NCBI GenBank assembly: GCA_030590765.1 | Contig: JAUVCP010000208.1 | Location: 1 to 5,146, forward strand | Source: Flavobacteriaceae bacterium | GTDB lineage: Bacteria > Bacteroidota > Bacteroidia > Flavobacteriales > Flavobacteriaceae | DNA: 5,146 nucleotides | Reading direction: 5' to 3' | Shown: piece after piece, positions 1-5,146 of the stretch | Numbering within the stretch: the first letter of the stretch is position 1 | Layout of the letters: every line of letters starts with the position of its first letter | Made by a program: the position numbers and the translations under genes | Notes under the pieces: generated by a model | Told to the model about the DNA's origin: nothing | Databases searched by the model: none | What the model saw: the letters and a program-made list of their open reading frames with translations, nothing else

Positions 1-1
1 T

Positions 2-889
2 TCAAATGCACAAAATGGAAGAGTAAATAAATATGTTGCTCAAGCTTTATTAGGTAAGGTACTACTTTATCAAAATAAGATGGATGAAGCTGCTGGAATG
101 TTAGAAAATGTAATAAATGGTCCGTATATTTTAGTAGATGATTTTGATAGTATGTTTTTAAAAGAAGGTGAAAACGGTTCTGAATCTATTTTTGAAGTTC
201 AATATTCAAACGGTAAACCATATTATAATTGGGGAGGCTTTACACGTGGTCAAGGTAATCCTGCAGTTCAACAATGTGGAGTTAGAGGTTTAAATGGTTC
301 AGTTGATATGCCTTATGCTTCTGGTTGGAGTACAAACCTTCCGACAGAAGAACTTGCAGATGCCTATGAAGAAGGAGATCAAAGAAAAGATGCTACCGTA
401 TTTGATATGGAAGCCTATAAAAATGATAATCCTGGTTTAGATATAAGTTATACTGTTGCACCGTATAAGAACACAGGTTATTATAACAAAAAATACTTAC
501 CTAGAAAAGGTCAAACTAGTGGGCAGATAGAATTAAATTATGAAAATAATCATAGAGTAATTCGTTTAGCAGATGTTTTGCTAATGGCGGCTGAAGCCAA
601 TCTTGCCTCAGATGAAGCAAAAGCACTCGGATATTTAAACAGAGTTAGAGCTAGAGCATTTGGAGATGATTCTCATGAAATAACGGCAAGTGGAGAAAAT
701 TTGAAACAAGCTATTTGGGATGAAAGAAGATTAGAATTAGCTATGGAAGGCGATCGTTTCTTTGACTTAGTAAGAACTGGTCAAGCAGCATCTAAAATAC
801 CTGGGTTTGTTGTTGGTAAAAATGAAGTATTTCCAATTCCTCAGAGAGAAATTGATATTTCAAAACTAGAACAAAACCCTGGTTGGTAA
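2..889 (+). CDS. RagB/SusD family nutrient-uptake outer-membrane lipoprotein (5' partial)
   Basis: The reading frame is open from the left edge (first full codon at 2) to the TAA at 887-889, giving 295 visible residues. SusD homologues are usually about 450-600 residues, so the start, signal peptide and N-terminal TPR part lie outside the window; the ATG at 80 is internal. Seen: a helical TPR-like stretch at visible residues 7-38 (RVNKYVAQALLGKVLLYQNK onward), the SusD motif RLADVLLMAAEA at 188-199, AIWDERRLELAMEGDRFFDL from 237, and the typical C-terminal end FPIPQREIDI...QNPGW at 277-295. These are hallmarks of the C-terminal RagB/SusD domain. The family forms the lid of a SusC-type TonB-dependent transporter and binds oligosaccharides at the cell surface. 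The next gene starts 30 bases downstream on the same strand, which suggests one operon. The exact glycan is inferred from neighbours only. Confidence 0.96.
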   Translation, partial: SNAQNGRVNKYVAQALLGKVLLYQNKMDEAAGMLENVINGPYILVDDFDSMFLKEGENGSESIFEVQYSNGKPYYNWGGFTRGQGNPAVQQCGVRGLNGSVDMPYASGWSTNLPTEELADAYEEGDQRKDATVFDMEAYKNDNPGLDISYTVAPYKNTGYYNKKYLPRKGQTSGQIELNYENNHRVIRLADVLLMAAEANLASDEAKALGYLNRVRARAFGDDSHEITASGENLKQAIWDERRLELAMEGDRFFDLVRTGQAASKIPGFVVGKNEVFPIPQREIDISKLEQNPGW

Positions 890-919
890 TACAATTGTAA
901 TAAATTAAAAATAATCGAA

Positions 920-2491
920 ATGAAAAAAATAAAATATTTTTTAAGTATCATTATAATAATCATAGCTTTTTCAGGCTGTTATGACGACGATTTTGGTAGT
1001 ACTGATTTTGTGTCAACCGCAAAGACTCCAGATAATGTAGTTACACTCTTTGATATTACACAAGATAATTCTGGATTGGTAACTTTTACTCCAAATAGTG
1101 AAGGTGCGGTTTCCTATGATATCTATTTTGGCGATGAAACAACTGTGCCAAGTAATATAAAGCAAGGAGAAAAATTAACTCACATTTATAAGGAAGGTAC
1201 CTATAAAGTTAAAATAGTCGCTAACGGAATTTCAGGTTTAGAAACGGAAACTATTCATGACTTAGCTGTATCTTTTATAGCTCCTGAAAATTTAGAAGTT
1301 ACAGTTTTAAATGATGAAGCATTATCTAAACAAGTAAATGTTAGAGTAAATGCAGATTTTGCAAATTCTTTTGAAGTATATTTTGGTGAAGTAGATGATG
1401 AAACTCCTGTTATAGTAAATATTGGAGAGACAGCTTCTTATACTTATCAAGAAGCAGGTATTTATACAATTAAAGTAGTAGTAATTGGTGCTGCAATTGC
1501 AACAACAGAGTATATTATTGAAGATTTTGAAGTTACAGCTATTTTACAACCTCTTGAAGCAGCACCTACACCACAAGGTAGAAAAGATGCTGATGTAATT
1601 TCAATTTATAGTGATGCATATACAAATGTAGAAGGTTCAGATTTTAATCCAAATTGGGGGCAATCAACAATTTATTCAGAGATTGATATCGTTGGAAATC
1701 CAACTATTCAATTAGGGAATTTAACTTATCAAGGACTTCAACTTGGGTCAGAAGTTGATGCTTCTACCATGGAATTTATTCATATTGATGTTTGGACTGC
1801 TGATGCTGAAGCAGTAAAAATTTATCCTATAAGCTCTTCCACTGGAGAAAACTTTGTTCAATTAGACCTTGTACCAGATCAATGGAATCGATTTGATATA
1901 CCAGTAACTGTATTTACCGATCAAGGATTATCAATGGCAGATATTCATCAATTTAAGTTCGTAGGAGTCCCTTGGGCAGGTGGAACAATTTTTTATGATA
2001 ATCTTTACTTCTATAAAGCTGCTTCTGGAGCAGATCCATTTTTGGTTGAAGATTTTGAAGGAATTGCACCAGCATTTGTTGATTTTGGAAATATTGCAGA
2101 TGTGGAAGTAGTTTCAAATCCAGATGCTTCTGGTATCAATACTTCAGCTAAGGTAGCTCAATTAATCAAAACAGCTGGATCAGAAACTTGGGCAGGTGCT
2201 TTTTTTGAAATTGCTGCACCATTAGATTTAGATACGTATGCTAACATTAGCGTAAAAACCAGATCTCCTAAAAGTGGAGCTAAGGTTTTGCTTAAAATTG
2301 AAAATCAAGATGCTAGCATTACACATAGTGTTGAATCGACAACTACAATGATTAATGGATGGGAAACTTTAATATATGATTTTAGCGGAGCTCCAAAAGC
2401 TGATTATGTGCGAATCGTTATTTTCTTTGATTTTGGAAACAATGGAGATGATTCAGTGTATTATTATGATGATATAACATTACTTAATTAA
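920..2491 (+). CDS. PKD-domain surface glycan-binding lipoprotein (SusE/F-position protein) with two C-terminal CBM-like modules
   Basis: This 523-residue protein starts with a lipoprotein signal peptide: MKKIKYFL, an Ile-rich core, and the lipobox AFSGC with Cys20. YDDD follows, an acidic stretch like the Bacteroidota lipoprotein export signal for surface display. Residues 37-119 and 121-206 look like two PKD/Ig-like domains; they repeat the patterns SYDIYFGDE (65-73) / SFEVYFGEVDDE (150-161) and IYKEGTYKVKIV (89-100) / TYQEAGIYTIKV (175-186). Residues 224-366 and 373-523 are two beta-rich, Trp/Tyr-containing modules ending in FYDNLYFYK and YYYDDITLL, which resemble jelly-roll carbohydrate-binding modules attached to flavobacterial GH16 enzymes. 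No catalytic motif is seen. Placed directly after susD, it fits a surface glycan-binding protein that recruits polysaccharide. Laminarin as ligand is inferred from the downstream GH16. The ATG at 920 follows an A-rich leader without a Shine-Dalgarno sequence, as is usual in this phylum. The stop is 5 bases before the next gene, implying co-transcription. Confidence 0.9.
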   Translation: MKKIKYFLSIIIIIIAFSGCYDDDFGSTDFVSTAKTPDNVVTLFDITQDNSGLVTFTPNSEGAVSYDIYFGDETTVPSNIKQGEKLTHIYKEGTYKVKIVANGISGLETETIHDLAVSFIAPENLEVTVLNDEALSKQVNVRVNADFANSFEVYFGEVDDETPVIVNIGETASYTYQEAGIYTIKVVVIGAAIATTEYIIEDFEVTAILQPLEAAPTPQGRKDADVISIYSDAYTNVEGSDFNPNWGQSTIYSEIDIVGNPTIQLGNLTYQGLQLGSEVDASTMEFIHIDVWTADAEAVKIYPISSSTGENFVQLDLVPDQWNRFDIPVTVFTDQGLSMADIHQFKFVGVPWAGGTIFYDNLYFYKAASGADPFLVEDFEGIAPAFVDFGNIADVEVVSNPDASGINTSAKVAQLIKTAGSETWAGAFFEIAAPLDLDTYANISVKTRSPKSGAKVLLKIENQDASITHSVESTTTMINGWETLIYDFSGAPKADYVRIVIFFDFGNNGDDSVYYYDDITLLN

Positions 2492-2496
2492 AAATT

Positions 2497-3381
2497 ATGA
2501 ATATGAAAAAAATTAAATATTTTTTAGCTTTCCTTTCATTTGCTCTAATATTTGGAAGCTGTGATGAAGAAACCTATGAATTTGGAGATATTAAAACGCC
2601 TTCTAACATACAAATTGTTGCAGATATAGTAGGTTCTGATGCAAATAATCCAAATGGTGATGGAAGTGGAGAGGTAAACTTTTCAGTTACTTCTGATAAT
2701 GCTATAAGTTATAAATTTATTTATAATGGTGTTGAAGAATTAGTTCCATCAGGAAATAAAACTTATAATTTTGGTACTACAGGGCTTCACACTTATGAAG
2801 TAACAGTCATTGCAATGGGAACAGCAGGTGTTAGCTCTAGTAAAACTACATTTGTAGATGTACTAACGCTTTATTCTCCTCCAGCAGATTTAATTACTAT
2901 GCTAACAGGTGATAACTCAAGAACTTGGAGAATTAAAAATGAGGTTTATGGTCATATGGGTCTTGGACCAACAGATGCTACCGGACCAATATGGTGGGCA
3001 GCAGGTGCTGATGAAAAAGATGAAACCGCAATGTATGATGATCGGTATACTTTTAATGTAGATGGAAGTATGACACATACTACCGAAGGTTTTATTTTTG
3101 GAAAATCCGTTCCATTGACTGAAGATTTTGGAGATAGAGGCCAAACTCCAAATGGAAATAATGAATTTACACATTTCCCATTTGATGATTATACGGAAAA
3201 TTGGGAATTAAGTGCACCGGCTGAACAAGAAACATTATCATTTGCCGGAACAGGATTCTTATGCTTTTATGTAGGTGGAGATCATAGTTATCAAATCATC
3301 TCACGATCTGAAAATGAAATGATGGTTAAAACTATTGGAACCGGATTTGGTTGGTTCTTTATATTAGTGGCAGTAGATTAA
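2497..3381 (+). CDS. PKD-domain surface lipoprotein, putative second glycan-binding protein
   Basis: This 294-residue protein has a lipoprotein signal peptide with lipobox IFGSC (Cys22), followed by DEE, consistent with surface export. An alternative start at 2503 (MKKIKYFL) aligns exactly with the start of the preceding lipoprotein and may be the true one; the difference is two residues. Residues 34-123 form a PKD/Ig-like domain with the loop DANNPNGDGSG (48-58), which recurs in the downstream GH16. Residues about 127-294 form a separate beta-rich domain opening with LTGDNSRTWRI (136-146) and containing GHMGLGP, IWWAAG, YDDRYTFNVDGSM and a terminal GFGWFFILVAVD. I recognise this as a kind of C-terminal domain common in Bacteroidota PUL lipoproteins but cannot name its family. 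Trp144, 166, 167, 236 and 286 are candidates for sugar stacking. No catalytic motif is evident. The 5-base gap to the upstream gene supports a shared transcript, and a hairpin follows 10 bases after the stop. Glycan binding is inferred from position and architecture. Confidence 0.88.
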   Translation: MNMKKIKYFLAFLSFALIFGSCDEETYEFGDIKTPSNIQIVADIVGSDANNPNGDGSGEVNFSVTSDNAISYKFIYNGVEELVPSGNKTYNFGTTGLHTYEVTVIAMGTAGVSSSKTTFVDVLTLYSPPADLITMLTGDNSRTWRIKNEVYGHMGLGPTDATGPIWWAAGADEKDETAMYDDRYTFNVDGSMTHTTEGFIFGKSVPLTEDFGDRGQTPNGNNEFTHFPFDDYTENWELSAPAEQETLSFAGTGFLCFYVGGDHSYQIISRSENEMMVKTIGTGFGWFFILVAVD

Positions 3382-3391
3382 GAAATTTTTG

Positions 3392-3421
3392 AAAGAAGGG
3401 ATAATTTTTTATCCCTTCTTT
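3392..3421 (+). terminator. Strong hairpin after the SusD/glycan-binding-protein group; possible terminator or RNA-processing element
   Basis: Bases 3392-3404 pair perfectly with 3409-3421 (13 base pairs, arm AAAGAAGGGATAA) around a TTTT loop. It begins 10 bases after the stop at 3381 and ends 48 bases before the GH16 start. The 3' side continues AATTAAAATTC, so the classic uninterrupted T-run is missing. It may be a leaky terminator, or a stabilising hairpin that sets expression of the binding proteins apart from the enzymes. An 8-base outer complementarity (3381-3388 with 3440-3447) could extend the structure but may be chance in this AT-rich DNA. Confidence 0.55.
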
Positions 3422-3469
3422 AATTAAAATTCTGCCCCTAAATTTCTACAATCTTAAATATAACACTCA

Positions 3470-4588
3470 ATGTTCTATAAAAACACTTTCTATAAGACAC
3501 CTCTTTTTGGTGTTCTATTATTTCTTCTTTTTTCCTGTAGTGGAGGAAGTAGTGACGATCCTTCAGGCCCTGTTGATCCAGAAGTGATTGTACCATCTGA
3601 CCTTATTTTTACAGTGGATTTAGTTGGAGAAGACACTAATCACCCTAATGGTGACGGTTCTGGAGCTATAAATGTTTCTGCATCAGCAAAAGATGCTACT
3701 TCTTTTGGATTTAGACCAGGTACAGGTTCTGAAATAAATAATACAACAGGTAATTTTGAGTATACATATTCTGATAATGGAATAAATAATTACACGATTG
3801 ATGTTTTGGCTTATTCCAAAACTGGAAATTCTATAAAAACGTCAAAGGAAATTACAGTTGCAGTATCACCAAACACTAATTTAGTTTGGTCTGATGAATT
3901 TGATGTAAATGGAAGCCCCGATCCTTCTAAATGGGTTTATGATATTGGCGATGGCTGCCCTAACCTTTGTGGATGGGGTAATAGTGAGTCGCAATATTAT
4001 ACAGATAGAACTGATAATGTGGTTATTGAAAATGGGATTTTAAAAATTATAGCAAAAAAAGAAGATTACCAAGGTTCAGAATATACTTCTGCCAGAATAA
4101 AAACTCAAGGGAAGTTTGATTTTAAATATGGTAAAGTTGAAATTAGAGCAAAATTGCCTGAAGGTGGTGGTACTTGGCCTGCTCTATGGATGCTGGGATC
4201 AAACATAACTTCAGTCGGTTGGCCGGCTTGCGGTGAAATTGATATTATGGAACATAAAGGAAATGTTCCAGGTAATGTTTCAAGTGCAATTCACACACCT
4301 TCAAGTTATGGAGGTACAATTAATAAAGGAAACAAAACTGTTTCTAATGTTTCAACAGAGTTTCATATTTATACGGTTAATTGGACCGTAGATAAAATAG
4401 AATTCTCAATTGATGGTACAACTTTTTATACATACAACCCTTCGAATAAAGATAGTAATACTTGGCCTTTTGATGCCAATCAGTTTATTATTTTTAATGT
4501 GGCTATGGGAGGAACCTTCGGAGGATCTATAGATCCTGATTTTACTGAAGGGATAATGGAAGTTGACTATATACGAGTGTATCAATAA
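3470..4588 (+). CDS. GH16 family lipoprotein, laminarinase-type endo-beta-1,3-glucanase with N-terminal PKD-like domain
   Basis: This 372-residue protein has a lipoprotein signal peptide with lipobox LLFSC (Cys23), then SGGSSDD, so it is probably membrane anchored and perhaps surface exposed. Residues 41-132 are a PKD-like domain homologous to that of the preceding lipoprotein, with the loop DTNHPNGDGSG (55-65). The catalytic domain spans about 137-372: LVWSDEFD at the start, GCPNLCGWGNSESQYYTDRT (162-181), the GH16 segment GTWPALWMLG (234-243), and GEIDIMEH (255-262). By family knowledge E256 is the nucleophile, D258 the assisting residue and E261 the acid/base; the ExDxxE form is that of laminarinase-type enzymes rather than lichenases. 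MEVDYIRVYQ is the usual GH16 C-terminus, so the domain is complete. Cys163 and Cys167 could form a disulfide. The enzyme should cleave internal bonds in laminarin or a similar beta-1,3-glucan outside the cell; mixed-linkage glucan cannot be excluded. The ATG at 3470 is chosen because it gives a full lipoprotein signal. Confidence 0.96.
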   Translation: MFYKNTFYKTPLFGVLLFLLFSCSGGSSDDPSGPVDPEVIVPSDLIFTVDLVGEDTNHPNGDGSGAINVSASAKDATSFGFRPGTGSEINNTTGNFEYTYSDNGINNYTIDVLAYSKTGNSIKTSKEITVAVSPNTNLVWSDEFDVNGSPDPSKWVYDIGDGCPNLCGWGNSESQYYTDRTDNVVIENGILKIIAKKEDYQGSEYTSARIKTQGKFDFKYGKVEIRAKLPEGGGTWPALWMLGSNITSVGWPACGEIDIMEHKGNVPGNVSSAIHTPSSYGGTINKGNKTVSNVSTEFHIYTVNWTVDKIEFSIDGTTFYTYNPSNKDSNTWPFDANQFIIFNVAMGGTFGGSIDPDFTEGIMEVDYIRVYQ

Positions 4589-4678
4589 ATTATTTTAAAA
4601 CAATAGGTTTACATTAATTATTTTTCTGTTGTTTTTTCAAATAAAAATTAATAGTAAAAACCAATATACTTTTTATTG

Positions 4679-5146
4679 ATGTTTAAATATTTGATTTTAA
4701 AAATTTTATTTTTTATTCCATTTGTCAGTCTATCTCAAGATCTGATCATAAATACCATGAATAGAAATACCACATCTTTAAACGGAAGTTGGCATTATAT
4801 AGTTGATCCTTATGAAACAGGTTACTATAATTATAGATATGAGCCTTATGATCAATTAGAAAAGAAAAACAATTCAGCATTTTATAATAATTATCATACT
4901 GATAGTAAAATGGAGTTGGTGGAGTATGATTTTGATAAATCACCCATCTTAACTGTTCCAGGAGATTGGAATTCACAAAAAGAAAATCTCTTTTATTATG
5001 AAGGTACTATTTGGTATAAAAAATCATTTGATTATACATTTTCTAAAGAAAATAATCGTCTTTTTGTTTACTTTGGAGCAATTAATTATAAAGCAGAAGT
5101 TTACCTTAACGGAATAAAACTTGGTAAACATGAAGGAGGTTTTACA
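4679..5146 (+). CDS. Glycoside hydrolase family 2 protein, N-terminal part (3' partial; beta-glucuronidase/beta-galactosidase-like)
   Basis: An open frame from the ATG at 4679 runs to the right edge with no stop, giving 156 residues. The start gives a Sec signal peptide (MFKYLILKILFFIPFVSLSQ) with likely cleavage before or near Gln20 and no lipobox Cys, so a periplasmic enzyme is expected. The rest matches the N-terminal jelly-roll sugar-binding domain of GH2: SLNGSWHYIVDPYE (33-46), YDFDKSPILTVPGDWNSQ (83-100), YYEGTIWYKKSF (106-117), and FGAINYKAEVYLNG...LGKHEGGF (132-155), the well-conserved NG-xxx-G-x-H-x-GG signature. The Ig-like and TIM-barrel catalytic domains, including both catalytic glutamates, lie beyond the window, so activity and sugar specificity (beta-glucuronide, beta-galactoside or other) cannot be judged. 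A Tyr/Asn-rich stretch at 49-72 fits a Bacteroidota subgroup of the family. It lies 90 bases after the GH16 gene on the same strand and probably acts on imported oligosaccharides. Confidence 0.93.
   Translation, partial: MFKYLILKILFFIPFVSLSQDLIINTMNRNTTSLNGSWHYIVDPYETGYYNYRYEPYDQLEKKNNSAFYNNYHTDSKMELVEYDFDKSPILTVPGDWNSQKENLFYYEGTIWYKKSFDYTFSKENNRLFVYFGAINYKAEVYLNGIKLGKHEGGFT

Noticed and set aside
80..82. ATG at 80 as the start of the SusD-like gene
   Set aside because: The frame continues upstream to the window edge with SusD-like helical sequence, and a 269-residue SusD without signal peptide would be implausible. It is an internal Met.
890..899. Palindrome TACAATTGTA between the SusD-like gene and the first lipoprotein gene
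   Set aside because: A single 10-base AT-rich palindrome directly after a stop codon, with no second copy or known regulator link, is not enough to call an operator.
2917..3174. Open reading frame of 85 codons on the minus strand
   Set aside because: It lies entirely inside the well-supported second lipoprotein gene, its product has no recognisable domain, and it shows no sensible start context.
3439..3446. TAAATTTC as a Bacteroidota -7 promoter element (TAnnTTTG) for the GH16 gene
   Set aside because: One mismatch at the last base and no TTG at the expected -33 distance; in AT-rich DNA this match is weak.
4613..4652. Inverted repeat ATTAATT / AATTAAT as a terminator after the GH16 gene
   Set aside because: Only seven A/T pairs around a 26-base loop; too unstable and expected by chance at this composition.
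4604..4674. TAGGTTTA (4604-4611) and TACTTTTT (4667-4674) as -7 elements for the GH2 gene
   Set aside because: Each matches seven of eight consensus bases, but neither has a TTG at suitable spacing; the nearest TTG at 4629-4631 is about 35 bases before the second. No convincing promoter.
4746..4976. Open reading frame of 76 codons on the minus strand
   Set aside because: It is antisense to the GH2 N-terminal domain, whose family motifs clearly define the + strand frame; the product is low-complexity Tyr/Asn-rich.

Overview
The window is low in G+C and reads as part of a polysaccharide utilization locus (PUL) of a Bacteroidota bacterium, most likely a flavobacterium and plausibly marine. Four things point there: a RagB/SusD-type outer-membrane protein, lipoprotein signal peptides whose lipobox cysteine is followed by acidic residues, PKD-type surface glycan-binding lipoproteins, and A-rich start regions without a Shine-Dalgarno sequence. 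All five genes are on the + strand.

Layout: (1) positions 2-889 are the 3' part of a susD-like gene, cut by the left edge; its SusC-like TonB-dependent transporter partner is expected just upstream but is not visible. (2) 920-2491 encodes a 523-residue lipoprotein with two PKD-like domains followed by two beta-rich modules that look like carbohydrate-binding modules. (3) 2497-3381 encodes a 294-residue lipoprotein with one PKD-like domain and an aromatic-rich C-terminal domain. (4) A strong hairpin at 3392-3421 separates this group from (5) 3470-4588, a 372-residue lipoprotein with a PKD-like domain fused to a GH16 catalytic domain of laminarinase type (catalytic motif EIDIME). (6) 4679-5146 is the 5' part of a glycoside hydrolase family 2 gene, cut by the right edge inside its N-terminal sugar-binding domain.

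Proposed joint role (inference from family knowledge): the two PKD lipoproteins and SusD capture a beta-1,3-glucan such as laminarin at the cell surface, the GH16 lipoprotein cuts it into oligosaccharides, the SusC/D pair imports these, and the GH2 enzyme, which has a plain Sec signal, trims them in the periplasm. The GH2 is the least expected member for a laminarin locus and may point to a decorated glucan or another substrate. The GH16 and the second PKD lipoprotein share a recognisably homologous PKD-like module. I see no RNA genes, mobile elements, CRISPR arrays or tRNAs, and no evidence of a wholly new kind of system.
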